A stretch of 64,000 nucleotides of DNA from contig NZ_MQWC01000004.1 of assembly GCF_002954405.1 (NCBI RefSeq), positions 3,636,565 to 3,700,564 of the forward strand, in the 5' to 3' direction. The notes under the pieces were generated by a model. The model ran no database searches. It worked only from the letters and a program-made list of their open reading frames with translations, and had not been told where the DNA came from. The stretch comes from Salinibacter sp. 10B. GTDB lineage: Bacteria > Bacteroidota > Rhodothermia > Rhodothermales > Salinibacteraceae. The position numbers and the translations under genes were made by a program. This document shows positions 10,728 through 20,305 of the stretch, in pieces; position 1 is the first letter of the stretch, and each line of letters opens with the position of its first letter.

Positions 10728-13700
10728 ATGATAGAACTTGACGTACTCGATCCCGACGACGCCCAGGACCACGGGGACACCGACTCGGGAGGTCCCACGT
10801 TTTGGCGGCATCCGGCTGATCTCGACGACGATGCGTCGTCGGATGAGGATGACCTCATGGAATTCAGCCCGGGGGACAGTGAGCCGCCAAGCGGGGCGTC
10901 CCGCCGCCAGTTCCTTCAACTCATGGGGGCAGCCATGGCCATGGCGGGCCTCAGTGGTTGTCGTCGTCCCGAGCAAAAAATACTTCCTTATTCCCGGAAG
11001 CCCGAGGAGGTCATTCCTGGGATTCCCCAGCACTACGCGACGGGGATGCCCTTTCGGGACGTGCTGCGGCCCGTGCTGGTCGAGAGCCACGAGGGACGCC
11101 CGACGAAGATTGAGGGCAATGGGGAGCACCCAGTGGGGCAGACGGGCACGAGTGGGTTTGAGCAGGCCTCTGTGCTGAACCTCTATGACCCGGACCGGTC
11201 GCGGTCGGTGCGACGGGAGGGGAGCGAGGTGGCCTGGAAGGAGTTTGTCAGCTTTTGTCGGCAGCTCGGGGAGCAGGCCGCGCAGCAGAACGTGGCGGTC
11301 CTGATGGAGGAGAATCCATCTCCGACCGTACAGGCGATGCGCCAGCGCATGTCCGACCGGTTTCCGAATCTACAGTGGGTCACGTACTCGTCCACCGGTG
11401 ATAATCCGGTGCGCCTCGGCATGCAGCAGGCGTTTGGGCGCCCGCTCCGGCCCCGGTACAACCTGGGCGAGGCGGAAGTCATCCTGAGCCTCGACTCTGA
11501 CTTTTTGGACGGTCGTCACCGCGACTATCTCCACAACACTCAGTCTTTTGCCGAGGGGCGTCGGTTGGAAGAGGCGGACGATGACATGAGTCGCCTCTAC
11601 GCGGTCGAGAGCCAGTTCTCCACGACGGGCGGCTCGGCGGACCATCGGCTCCGGATGCAGGCTCGACGCATTAAGGCCTTCGCGGCGACTATCGCGGCGG
11701 AGTTTGGCGTAGGCACGGCCCCGGACGTAAGCTGGGGGCAGAAGGAGCAGGTACACGCCCGAGAGATTGCACGGGATCTGCGAGAAGCCGGAGCGCAGGG
11801 GGTTGTGTTGGCGGGCGAGTCGCAGCCAGCTGAAGTGCATGCTCTGGCGATGGCGATCAACCAGCAACTGGGCAGTATTGGGTCCACCGTTACGCTATTC
11901 GACACGGGCAGCAGTCAGGCGGCCTCTCAAGACGAGGCCCTCGCTGATCTCGTGGACGCAATGAAGGGCGATCAAATCGACTCGCTCTTCATGGTGGGGG
12001 TGAATCCGGTTTATGATGCCCCGGCGGAGCTTGGCTTCGAAGAGGCGCTGTCGAACGTACAGAATACGGTACATTGTGGGCTCCTCCGAAACGAGACGGC
12101 CCGAGCCAGCCGCTGGCACGTGCCCCGCACCCATTACCTGGAGCGCTGGGGCGACGGGCGGGCCTACGACGGCACCCTTTCGCTCATCCAGCCCCTGATT
12201 CGGCCCCTCTACGACGACGCCCACTCTGACATTGAGGTGCTCAACCTCCTCGCGACAGGGGTCGATGCCGCCGGATACGATCTGGTGCGCGAGCAGTGGC
12301 GGGAGCGTCTGTCCGGCAATTTTGAGGAGCAGTGGCGACAGGTGCTCCATGATGGCTATCTCGAAGACACGCAGTTCAGTACGGCATCGGTGGGGCAGGC
12401 GAATGTCCCCAGTATTTCGACACCGGCGGAGGAGGGACTGGAGGTGGTCTTCCGGCGCGATCCGAAGCTGTTGGATGGACGTTTCTCTAACAATGCCTGG
12501 ATGCAAGAGCTCCCGGATCCCATAACGAAGATTGTCTGGGACAACGTGGCGACCATGAGTCCCGCCACCGCAGAGGAACTGGGGCTCCAGGTCAATTATA
12601 GCGAGGATAACTTTTACGTTGACCGGGTAGAGCTTTCGGTAAACGGGGCGACCGTGGAGCTGCCAGTCTGGATTCAGCCGGGACACCCGGACGGGTCGAT
12701 TGGAGTCAATCTGGGCTATGGACGGCAGATTTCCACGACGCGTGAAGGGTACGACACGCCCTTCTGGGACGTTACCGACGACCAGGATGTGTACAATGAT
12801 GCTCCCATTGCCGGTGGGCTCGATTCGGACGGAAATCCGGTGGACGTAGTGGGGAGCAACGTCGCTCCGCTTCGGCCCTCCGGAGATCGGGTGGCCGAGG
12901 GAGCAGAGGTGACGAAGGTGGGGAGCGGGTATTTGATCGCAACCACGCAGGAGGCGGGGTCGATGCACGGTCGTCCGATTGTTCGCTGGGCGACGCTTGA
13001 CGAGTTTCGAGAGGATCCCTACTTCGTGGATGACAATCAGCCGCCGGTGCCGGAGTTCGGGCACGGAGGGGATGGGCACGCCGGAGGAGAGGCCGTCCAC
13101 AGTGAGGACGGCTACGGCCTTGCGGCGGGCACGGGCACCGATGCGCATACGCTTGAAGACGTGCCGGACAATCCGCAGACCGGTTCTCACGCCGATACAA
13201 CAAGTCATGGGGACGGGGCCCCGACGGATACGTCTGGGCATGGGCAGTCCTCCGGGCATGGCGATGGGCACGCGGAGCAAGGGGCGGAGAATGTAGAAGG
13301 GTACCAGGAGTACCCCATGATCTGGCAGGAGGACCATCCGAAGGACCAGCCAGCCTCGAAAGACAATCCCTACTATCAGAATCAGTGGGGGATGTCCATT
13401 GACCTCAACACCTGCACTGGATGCAATGCTTGCGTCGTGGCGTGCACGAGCGAGAACAACGTGCAGGTGGTGGGGAAAGAAGAGGTCAGCAATGGTCGGC
13501 ACATGTACTGGATTCGGAATGACCGGTACTATGTTACCGAGGAGGATGGAGACCCAGAGGATCCGGAGATGCTGATGCAGCCGGTCATGTGCCAGCACTG
13601 CGAAAACGCGCCGTGCGAGTCGGTCTGTCCGGTGGCGGCGACGGTCCACTCGCCCGATGGCACCAACCAGATGATTTATAATCGCTGCATCGGGACGCGG

Positions 13701-14159
13701 TACTGCGCCAACAACTGCCCCTACAAGGTGCGTCGGTTCAACTTCTTCAATTGGACGAAGACATTGCCGACCGAGGTGCAGATGGCCCAGAATCCGGACG
13801 TGAGCGTCCGGTCGCGCGGAGTGATGGAGAAGTGCTCCTGGTGCGTTCAGCGCATCCGGCAGAGCCAGCAGCAGGCGGACAACGAGGACCGGGACCTGCG
13901 TCCAAACGAGGTGGAAACCGCCTGCCAGCAGGCCTGTCCGACCGATGCCATCACCTTCGGGGACCTCAACAATCCGGAGAGCGACGTGGTGAAGGAGAAG
14001 CAGAATCCGCGCCGGTACGAGCTGTTGTCGTACCTCAACACGAAGCCGCGCCTCTCCTACCTGGGCCGCGTGCGAAACACCAATCCGCGGATCGAAGAGG
14101 CCCTGTCCTCGGACGAGGAGGCGTCGGACGAAGCAGAAGCCGCGCCAGCGGAGGCATAG
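10728..14159 (+). CDS. actB: alternative complex III subunit ActB (molybdopterin-like plus Fe-S fusion)
   Basis: This 1143-residue fusion has a Tat-type signal near residue 58 (SRRQFLQLMG, then a hydrophobic run ending LSGC). A long molybdopterin-oxidoreductase-like domain follows to about residue 770. Residues about 775-858 are a His/Gly/Asp-rich linker with nine His. A ferredoxin-like domain begins with CTGCNACVVAC at 896, followed by CQHCENAPCESVCP, CIGTRYCANNCP and CSWCV...CQQACP, enough Cys for several FeS clusters. Fusion of these two parts is known for ActB in Rhodothermus-type complexes, where the B1 domain is thought to bind no molybdenum cofactor. It sits between actA and the NrfD-like actC. 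ATG 10728 is chosen; the upstream frame to 10659 is non-conserved. Confidence 0.93.
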   Translation: MIELDVLDPDDAQDHGDTDSGGPTFWRHPADLDDDASSDEDDLMEFSPGDSEPPSGASRRQFLQLMGAAMAMAGLSGCRRPEQKILPYSRKPEEVIPGIPQHYATGMPFRDVLRPVLVESHEGRPTKIEGNGEHPVGQTGTSGFEQASVLNLYDPDRSRSVRREGSEVAWKEFVSFCRQLGEQAAQQNVAVLMEENPSPTVQAMRQRMSDRFPNLQWVTYSSTGDNPVRLGMQQAFGRPLRPRYNLGEAEVILSLDSDFLDGRHRDYLHNTQSFAEGRRLEEADDDMSRLYAVESQFSTTGGSADHRLRMQARRIKAFAATIAAEFGVGTAPDVSWGQKEQVHAREIARDLREAGAQGVVLAGESQPAEVHALAMAINQQLGSIGSTVTLFDTGSSQAASQDEALADLVDAMKGDQIDSLFMVGVNPVYDAPAELGFEEALSNVQNTVHCGLLRNETARASRWHVPRTHYLERWGDGRAYDGTLSLIQPLIRPLYDDAHSDIEVLNLLATGVDAAGYDLVREQWRERLSGNFEEQWRQVLHDGYLEDTQFSTASVGQANVPSISTPAEEGLEVVFRRDPKLLDGRFSNNAWMQELPDPITKIVWDNVATMSPATAEELGLQVNYSEDNFYVDRVELSVNGATVELPVWIQPGHPDGSIGVNLGYGRQISTTREGYDTPFWDVTDDQDVYNDAPIAGGLDSDGNPVDVVGSNVAPLRPSGDRVAEGAEVTKVGSGYLIATTQEAGSMHGRPIVRWATLDEFREDPYFVDDNQPPVPEFGHGGDGHAGGEAVHSEDGYGLAAGTGTDAHTLEDVPDNPQTGSHADTTSHGDGAPTDTSGHGQSSGHGDGHAEQGAENVEGYQEYPMIWQEDHPKDQPASKDNPYYQNQWGMSIDLNTCTGCNACVVACTSENNVQVVGKEEVSNGRHMYWIRNDRYYVTEEDGDPEDPEMLMQPVMCQHCENAPCESVCPVAATVHSPDGTNQMIYNRCIGTRYCANNCPYKVRRFNFFNWTKTLPTEVQMAQNPDVSVRSRGVMEKCSWCVQRIRQSQQQADNEDRDLRPNEVETACQQACPTDAITFGDLNNPESDVVKEKQNPRRYELLSYLNTKPRLSYLGRVRNTNPRIEEALSSDEEASDEAEAAPAEA

Positions 14160-14208
14160 CCCGCCTTTCGTTCCTACCGCAACATCGTAGAACCGAACGT
14201 AGAACGTC

Positions 14209-15699
14209 GTGGCGAATACTGAGGAAACCAAATCGATTCCGGCCGATCCGTCGACGGACGGGCATACGGGCGAGGAACGCGACCCGCTCGTACGCGGAGA
14301 TCTGTCGTTCCACGACATCACCGAGTTGGTGTCGCGGCATACCGAAAAGAAGGCGCCGCCCGCGTGGTATGCCGCCTTTGCGGTGGCCCTCTCCGGGACC
14401 GTACTGCTTCTGGCCCTCTTTGCGTACGTGTCGTGGAATGGCATCGGCACGTGGGGCAACAATCAGCCGGTCGGATGGGGATGGCCCATCGTCAACTTCG
14501 TGTTCTGGGTTGGGATCGGGCACGCCGGAACGCTGATCTCGGCGATTCTCTTCCTGTTCCGCCAGCAATGGCGAACGGCGATTAACCGATCGGCGGAGGC
14601 GATGACGCTCTTCGCGGTGATGTGTGCTCTGATCTGGCCCACCTTCCACGTGGGGCGCGTCTGGGTCATTTACTGGACGCTTCCCATCCCGAACCAGATG
14701 GAGATGTGGCCCCAGTTCAAGAGTCCACTTCTGTGGGACGTCTTCGCGGTCTCAAGCTATTTCCTCGTATCGCTGGTCTTCTGGTACGTGGGGCTTGTGC
14801 CGGACCTGGCGACGCTCCGCGACCGAGCCAAAAATTTCTGGCGCAAGCAGATTCTCGGGTTCTTTTCGCTGGGCTGGACGGGGTCCAATCGGCACTGGCG
14901 GAATTACGAAAAGGCGTACCTACTGCTCGCCGGGCTCGCCACGCCGCTCGTGCTCTCGGTCCACTCGGTGGTGTCGTTTGACTTCGCCGTGTCGGTCCTG
15001 CCGGGATGGCACACCACAATCTTTCCCCCTTACTTTGTGGCCGGGGCCATCTTTTCCGGGTTTGCCATGGTGGTGACCCTCATGGTGATTACGCGAGAGA
15101 TCTACGGCTTGAAGAACCTGATTACGATTGATCACCTGGAGAAGATGAACATCATCATTCTGGTGACGGGCACGATCGTAGGGTTTGCCTACATCACAGA
15201 GTTCTTCATGGCGTGGTACTCCGGGGTGCAGTATGAGCAGTACGCCTTCCTGAACCGGGCATTTGGGCCATATGCGTGGGCGTACTGGATTATGATGACC
15301 TGTAACCTCATCACCCCACAGCTCTTCTGGTCGAAGAAGCTACGCCGATCCATCCCGGTGATGTTCGTTCTGTCGATCTTCGTAAATATCGGGATGTGGT
15401 TTGAGCGCTTCGTGATTACGATTACGTCCCTCCACCGAGACTTCCTGCCGAGTTCGTGGGGCTATTTCGAGCCGACCTGGGTGGACATTGGCACGCTCGT
15501 CGGATCGTTCGGGCTCTTCTTTACGCTCTTCCTGCTGTTCCTTCGCTTTGTCCCGATGGTGGCGATGGCGGAGGTGAAAGGCGTGATGCCCGAGGCCGAT
15601 CCGCACCACTACGACATCGGCAACGGCCATGCGGGTGACGGGGAGCCCTACATTGAGCCGGCAACCATTACCGCCGTGGAGCGGCCGGACCGCTCGTAA
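14209..15699 (+). CDS. actC: alternative complex III NrfD-like membrane subunit ActC
   Basis: This is a 496-residue polytopic membrane protein of the NrfD/PsrC family. It has about ten TM helices, beginning near residue 56 ([19 protein letters not shown]), after a charged cytoplasmic N-terminus. In alternative complex III, ActC and ActF hold the quinol-binding and possible proton paths. It follows ActB by 49 bases. The start is GTG 14209, which gives MANTEET; no better start is visible. Confidence 0.92.
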   Translation: MANTEETKSIPADPSTDGHTGEERDPLVRGDLSFHDITELVSRHTEKKAPPAWYAAFAVALSGTVLLLALFAYVSWNGIGTWGNNQPVGWGWPIVNFVFWVGIGHAGTLISAILFLFRQQWRTAINRSAEAMTLFAVMCALIWPTFHVGRVWVIYWTLPIPNQMEMWPQFKSPLLWDVFAVSSYFLVSLVFWYVGLVPDLATLRDRAKNFWRKQILGFFSLGWTGSNRHWRNYEKAYLLLAGLATPLVLSVHSVVSFDFAVSVLPGWHTTIFPPYFVAGAIFSGFAMVVTLMVITREIYGLKNLITIDHLEKMNIIILVTGTIVGFAYITEFFMAWYSGVQYEQYAFLNRAFGPYAWAYWIMMTCNLITPQLFWSKKLRRSIPVMFVLSIFVNIGMWFERFVITITSLHRDFLPSSWGYFEPTWVDIGTLVGSFGLFFTLFLLFLRFVPMVAMAEVKGVMPEADPHHYDIGNGHAGDGEPYIEPATITAVERPDRS

Positions 15700-15743
15700 C
15701 CACCCTGCTGACTGCATTCCTTTTGCGCACCGACTGACGTGTC

Positions 15744-16349
15744 ATGCTGAACAATCTGATTCGTGAGGCCAAGGCGACGATGGGGATATACGAGAGCGAC
15801 GCCGACCAGGTCTACGGCCTGCTGGCGGAGTTCCCGAATCCCGGAGCCCTGCTCCATGCCGCTGAGGCGGTACGAGAGGAGGGCTATCGTCACTTCGATA
15901 CGCACAGCCCCTTTCCCATCCACGGGATGGACGACGCGATGGGGTTGGGCAACTCAAAGGTTGGGTACTTCTCGTTCCTTGGGGGCGTCACGGGCTTCGT
16001 GGGGGCATATCTCCTGCAGTGGTGGACCGCCGCGGTGGACTACCCGATCAACATCAGCGGGAAGCCCTTCTTCGCTGTGGAGCCGTCGGTGCCCATCATG
16101 TTTGAGCTCACGGTGCTGTTCGCGGCGTTCGGGGCCGTGGCGGGCATGTTGGCCCTCAACGGACTGCCGCGCCCGTACAACCCGTTGTTCTACTCCGACC
16201 GGTTCGAGGGGGCGTCCGACGACCGGTTCTTCCTCCACATTGCCGCGAGCGACGAGCAATTCGATTCGGAGGAGACCGCAGCGATGCTGCGCCGGATTGG
16301 GGCTCGTCACATTGAGCTCGTGCAAGACGACGGTGTGTCCGATCCGTAA
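15744..16349 (+). CDS. actD: alternative complex III subunit ActD (DUF3341)
   Basis: This 201-residue protein has a soluble N-terminal part (AKATMGIYESDADQVYGLL), then two TM helices (about residues 72-90 and 113-135). The short C-terminal domain is rich in acidic residues. This is the layout of DUF3341/ActD, a small membrane subunit of alternative complex III. Its place between actC and actE matches the standard actABCDEF order. Confidence 0.9.
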   Translation: MLNNLIREAKATMGIYESDADQVYGLLAEFPNPGALLHAAEAVREEGYRHFDTHSPFPIHGMDDAMGLGNSKVGYFSFLGGVTGFVGAYLLQWWTAAVDYPINISGKPFFAVEPSVPIMFELTVLFAAFGAVAGMLALNGLPRPYNPLFYSDRFEGASDDRFFLHIAASDEQFDSEETAAMLRRIGARHIELVQDDGVSDP

Positions 16350-16398
16350 CCTGTGCCTATGCTGCCGACGACGTTTTTCTCTGAGACCCTGTACTTCA

Positions 16399-17073
16399 AT
16401 GCGACGCCTCCTCGTTCTTGGACTTTTCGCGACGATTCTTCTGGTCGGATGTCGGGGGCGCCAATCTGAGGCGCCGCCCATCCATCCGCACCTGTCGATG
16501 GACTTTCAGGAGAAGTTTGGCCCGCAGGAGTACAACCCGTTCTTCGAGGACGGGGCGGCCATGCGGAAGCCGCCCAGCGGCACTGTGCCGCGGGGCTACC
16601 TTCGGGCAAACAGTGAGCTGCACGAAGGTCGGCTCTCCAATGGGGAATACGTAGAGCAGATTCCGGTTGCGGTGAACCGGGAGGTGCTGGAGCGGGGGCA
16701 GAGCCAGTACAACGTGTACTGCGCACCGTGCCACGGAAAGTCGGGCGACGGAAACGGAATTATCATGCGTGGCGACTACGGATACACCCCGGCGACCAGC
16801 TATCACGTGGATCGGCTTCGGCAGGTGACGGACGGATACCTGTACGACGTGATTACGAACGGCGTGCGCAATATGCCGCCCTACGCCCAGCAGATCCCCG
16901 TCCGTGATCGCTGGGCCATTGTCGCGTACATCCGTGCTCTGCAGCGAAGCCAATACGCACGTCCCGACAATCTGCCGGAGAGCGTCGTGACGCGCTTGGA
17001 GGAAGAAACCGGCGTGACGGTTCGAAGCGTCGGCGACACGACGGCAACGGCGCCTGTCACTGGGGCCGACTAG
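16399..17073 (+). CDS. actE: alternative complex III monohaem cytochrome c lipoprotein ActE
   Basis: This 224-residue protein starts with a lipoprotein signal peptide (MRRLLVLGLFATILLVGC, lipid Cys 18). It has one haem c site, CAPCH, at residue 108, and a probable axial Met in NMPPYAQQIP. It is the monohaem cytochrome of alternative complex III, facing the periplasm and passing electrons onward, probably to the haem c on CoxB. The start at ATG 16399 is fixed by the signal peptide; the same frame runs far upstream through actD without meaning. Confidence 0.92.
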   Translation: MRRLLVLGLFATILLVGCRGRQSEAPPIHPHLSMDFQEKFGPQEYNPFFEDGAAMRKPPSGTVPRGYLRANSELHEGRLSNGEYVEQIPVAVNREVLERGQSQYNVYCAPCHGKSGDGNGIIMRGDYGYTPATSYHVDRLRQVTDGYLYDVITNGVRNMPPYAQQIPVRDRWAIVAYIRALQRSQYARPDNLPESVVTRLEEETGVTVRSVGDTTATAPVTGAD

Positions 17074-17151
17074 AGTTCTTTCCACACCCTCGCACAATCT
17101 CCATGGTCCGAGGGCCCAGCGCATTGTGGGTCCCGAAGAGCATTCCACGTC

Positions 17152-18414
17152 ATGGCCGACTCTGTATCCTCAAACACGTCCTTGTCCTGGCTGATCGATC
17201 CGCTTGAGTCGACGCGCGACGCGGCGGAGGGCGCCTATCAGTTTGCCGGGGACCGGCGGGCCTGGCTCGTGCCCCTCATTCTGGGCTTTGCGCTCATTAC
17301 GATTAGTGCGATGGGCGGATGGCAAAACCCGGACGACTTCTTCTTTGCGTACCTGGCGGGCTGGTCCTTCCTGCTGACAACGGCACTTGGGGGGCTGCTC
17401 TTTTTGATCTTTCATCACCTCACGAGGGCCTCTTGGAGCGTGGTGGTGAATCGGATCAACGAAACGCTGGTCTGGGCCTTTCCGCTATTGTTCGTGCTGG
17501 GACTGCCGTTACTGTTTGGCATGCACGACCTATATCACTGGACGCATCCGGAGCTTTATGATCCCAGCAGTTCCCACTACGACGAAATTCTGGCGGGCAA
17601 ACGCGCATACCTAAACTTCCCGTTCTGGTGTGCACGGATGGTGGTGTACTTCCTGGCCTGGACGATTGTCTCTTATCGCCTCTATACCTTTTCCGTGCGC
17701 CAGGACGTGGATCCCGATCCCTCCATTCCGGCCAAGCTGCGGAGCACCAGTGCATGGGGGCTGCCCCTGACGGCAGTCACTCTCGCTTTTGCGAGCTACG
17801 ACATCCTGATGTCGCTTGACCCGCACTGGTTTTCCACAATCTTTGGGGTATACTTCTTCTCGGGAGGAATTTTGAGCGCTGTCGCCGTGATTACCCTGGT
17901 GGCGCTGCTGCTGCAAAATTTGGGTGGGCAGCTGCAAAATACCATCACCCGCGAGCATTACCAGGACCTCGGCAAGTACATGTTTGGGTTCGTGGTCTTC
18001 TGGGCGTACATCGCCTTCAGCCAGTATATGCTCTACTGGTACGGCGGCATTCCGGAAGAGACCGTGTGGTTCCAGCATCGTTTGCAGAATGGATGGGGAT
18101 GGCATAGCGCCTTCCTGCTTGGCTTCCACTTTGTGGTGCCGTTCCTGGTTCTGCTTCCCCGCGCCCCGAAGCGGAGCCACATGATCCTGTCGTTCATGTC
18201 CGTGTGGGTGCTCGTCATGCACTGGTTCGACATGCATTGGGTTGTGCTTCCGGTGCTCCGAGAGAGCGGCGGCTTTCACTGGCTCGACATTACCTGCTGG
18301 TTAGGACTGGCTGGGATCTTCGGGGGCATTCTCATGTATCGATTAAGTCGCCATCCACTAGTGCCGCAGAACCATCCGTTCCTTTCCGAGTCGCTCCATT
18401 TTGAGAATGCGTAG
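17152..18414 (+). CDS. actF: alternative complex III NrfD-like membrane subunit ActF
   Basis: This 420-residue polytopic membrane protein is the second NrfD-like subunit, with about ten TM helices. They start near residue 39 (LVPLILGFALITISAM) and include His/Trp-rich segments such as VMHWFDMHWVVLP. In this family ActF is a paralogue of ActC. It ends the actABCDEF set. The next gene begins 150 bases later, after a candidate promoter. Confidence 0.92.
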   Translation: MADSVSSNTSLSWLIDPLESTRDAAEGAYQFAGDRRAWLVPLILGFALITISAMGGWQNPDDFFFAYLAGWSFLLTTALGGLLFLIFHHLTRASWSVVVNRINETLVWAFPLLFVLGLPLLFGMHDLYHWTHPELYDPSSSHYDEILAGKRAYLNFPFWCARMVVYFLAWTIVSYRLYTFSVRQDVDPDPSIPAKLRSTSAWGLPLTAVTLAFASYDILMSLDPHWFSTIFGVYFFSGGILSAVAVITLVALLLQNLGGQLQNTITREHYQDLGKYMFGFVVFWAYIAFSQYMLYWYGGIPEETVWFQHRLQNGWGWHSAFLLGFHFVVPFLVLLPRAPKRSHMILSFMSVWVLVMHWFDMHWVVLPVLRESGGFHWLDITCWLGLAGIFGGILMYRLSRHPLVPQNHPFLSESLHFENA

Positions 18415-18483
18415 TTGGGGACTCTCCCGCAAGGATCTTTTTGCGCGAGGTTCGAGGCACAGGACTCAAAAATGGAACGATTC

Positions 18484-18507
18484 CGGTGATTTTCACCGCG
18501 TTTGACA
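18484..18507 (+). promoter_or_regulatory. candidate operator and -35 element between actF and the Ig-like gene
   Basis: A near-perfect palindrome CGGTGA-TTT-TCACCG (18484-18498) lies directly before TTGACA (18502-18507), about 60 bases upstream of the next start codon. The arrangement suggests a regulated internal promoter, but no clear -10 element was found. Confidence 0.3.
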
Positions 18508-18564
18508 ACTCCCGTTGCCGTCTGCGCGTACGTTCTAACTGAATTTGACACAACGCGACTTTCC

Positions 18565-19356
18565 ATGGCTGATGCAACTGCCCATAGCGATCCTCCGGCT
18601 CCGCCCGAGATCGTTGCGCCAACGGACGCAATAGCCGTAAACGGCCAAAAGGTGACGTTTGCCTGGGAGTCGTCCCGGGAGGCGGATCGGTATCGTCTTC
18701 AGATTGCCGAGACGGCCACGTTCGAGGAGTTGGTGCTTGACGAAGAAGTAGGGAACGAAACGGCCGTGACGGTGGGAAACCAGTTGCCGACGGACGGACA
18801 AACGTTCTTCTGGCGGGTCGTTGCCGGGTCCTATGCGGGATGGGGAGAGCCCTCGTCTATTGAAAGCTTTACTGCCTCGACCGAGGAAGAGGCCGAGCAG
18901 GATTTGTTGGCATCGTCGGACGCGGGTCCGGTAACGAAGCTCGCCCGGGCGGCCAAGCGGGAAGTGACACGACGGGTCTTTGAGTTTGAGGACCGCTTCG
19001 AGGAAGAAAAGGAGCGAGGGGTGGCGTACGAGGGAATTGCGGCGAGCCAGATTATGGCTATTGCACTGTCGATTCTCGTCGTCATCCTCGTCGCCGTCGT
19101 GGTGATCTTTGGCTGGTACGGACAAGTAGCACAGGAGACGAGGGCCGACGCGACCAGCACAGAGAACTACGAATTGCTTCAAGAGACCCGAACACAGCAG
19201 GAGGAGGTGCTCACGCAGTACGGCGTCGTGGACGAGGAGGAAGGAGTGTACCGCATTCCGATCGACCGGGCAATGGATGTCGTGGCAACAGAGGAGTACC
19301 AGCGATCGCAGGCTGAGAGCGGCGAGGTGGAGCCGATCTCCGAGGGCAGTGAGTAG
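18565..19356 (+). CDS. membrane-anchored Ig-like/fibronectin-like protein of unknown function in the respiratory cluster
   Basis: This 263-residue protein has an N-terminal beta-sandwich domain of fibronectin/Ig type (about residues 15-100; WESSREADRYRLQIAE and FFWRVVAGSYAGWGEPS are typical strands). A charged helical linker and one TM helix follow (about residues 165-190, IALSILVVILVAVVVIFGWYG). A soluble acidic tail comes last. There is no signal peptide, so the Ig-like part is likely cytoplasmic if the TM is a plain anchor. It lies between actF and the Sco chaperone, so it may be an assembly or accessory factor of the ACIII-caa3 system. No catalytic residues or metal ligands are evident. 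The start at ATG 18565 is preferred over the upstream frame. Confidence 0.75.
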   Translation: MADATAHSDPPAPPEIVAPTDAIAVNGQKVTFAWESSREADRYRLQIAETATFEELVLDEEVGNETAVTVGNQLPTDGQTFFWRVVAGSYAGWGEPSSIESFTASTEEEAEQDLLASSDAGPVTKLARAAKREVTRRVFEFEDRFEEEKERGVAYEGIAASQIMAIALSILVVILVAVVVIFGWYGQVAQETRADATSTENYELLQETRTQQEEVLTQYGVVDEEEGVYRIPIDRAMDVVATEEYQRSQAESGEVEPISEGSE

Positions 19357-19388
19357 CGGTGGGAGCTCCCATTCCATCCACCCGTAGT

Positions 19389-20240
19389 ATGATGCATTCG
19401 ACACGACATTGGAGCTGGGCCGCCCTACTCCTCGGCGTTGTTTTGGCGCTGGGGAGCATGGAGGTCCAGGCACAGCGCAGCAATCAGGAGCGTGACCAAC
19501 TGAAGGGCGTGGGCATTGAGCGCCAGTTGGGCGACTCTGTGCCGACGGATCTCACGTTCCGCAATGAGTCAGGAGAGACGGTGACGCTGGGCCAGTACCT
19601 GGATGGCAAAACGCCGGTGATTCTCAATCTGGTCTACCATGATTGCCCGATGCTGTGTGGGCTCATGCTCGATGGCTTTACAAGCTCGTTGAAGTCGCTA
19701 GAGTGGACCCCGGGCGAAGAGTTTCGGGTGCTCACGGTGAGCTTCAATCATCGAGAGGGATCCGAGATGGCTCGCCAGAAGAAGGAAACGTACGTTGAGC
19801 GACTCGGTCGTCCCGACGCTGCCGAGGGATGGCATTTTCTTACGGGTGACAAGCAGACCATTCAGAAGCTCACGGACGCCGTTGGGTTCAACTTCCGATG
19901 GGTTGAGAAGAAGCAGGAGTACGCGCACCCGACCACTCAGATCTTTCTGAGCGGACGCGGCGTAGTGACGCGGTATATCTATGGAATTGAGGTTCCCGGA
20001 GGCGACGTGCGAAAGGCGCTCGTCGAAGCGTCGAACGGGGAGGTGGGGAATGCGATCGATCAGGCAGCAATGTACTGCTTCCAGTTCGATCCTGAGAAAA
20101 ACACCTACACTGCCGACGCCTTCAATCTTATGAAGATCGGCAGTGTGTTTACGGTCCTCCTACTCGGTGGGCTTCTCTTTGTCTTTTGGCGTCGAGAGCA
20201 TGAGGAGCTCGAACAGTGGGAAGAACCGACAGCGGCGTGA
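19389..20240 (+). CDS. Sco1/SenC-type copper chaperone for cytochrome oxidase
   Basis: This 283-residue thioredoxin-fold protein has a signal peptide (MEVQAQ at the cleavage end). The copper site is C86-P-M-L-C90 in YHDCPMLCG, with the distal His in YAHPTTQIF. These are the three Cu ligands of Sco proteins that load the CuA centre. A C-terminal TM helix (VFTVLLLGGLLFVFW) anchors it in the membrane. It lies just upstream of coxB, which carries the CuA site. ATG 19389 or the adjacent ATG 19392 gives the signal peptide. Confidence 0.9.
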   Translation: MMHSTRHWSWAALLLGVVLALGSMEVQAQRSNQERDQLKGVGIERQLGDSVPTDLTFRNESGETVTLGQYLDGKTPVILNLVYHDCPMLCGLMLDGFTSSLKSLEWTPGEEFRVLTVSFNHREGSEMARQKKETYVERLGRPDAAEGWHFLTGDKQTIQKLTDAVGFNFRWVEKKQEYAHPTTQIFLSGRGVVTRYIYGIEVPGGDVRKALVEASNGEVGNAIDQAAMYCFQFDPEKNTYTADAFNLMKIGSVFTVLLLGGLLFVFWRREHEELEQWEEPTAA

Positions 20241-20243
20241 TCT

Positions 20244-20277
20244 GAACCCCCGTTGGGGTTCTAACCGCTTCTTTTTT
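20244..20277 (+). terminator. intrinsic terminator between the sco gene and coxB
   Basis: A perfect 7-bp stem GAACCCC/GGGGTTC with a CGTT loop (20244-20261) is followed by a T-rich tract ending in TTTTTT (20272-20277). It could separate or tune transcription of the oxidase genes relative to the ACIII operon. Confidence 0.55.
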
Positions 20278-20305
20278 GCGCACTTTGAGACCACATTGAT
20301 CCGAC

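Noticed and set aside
11895..14462. 855-residue minus-strand frame opposite actB
   Set aside because: It is an antisense shadow of actB with low-complexity His/Arg/Pro-rich translation and no domain.
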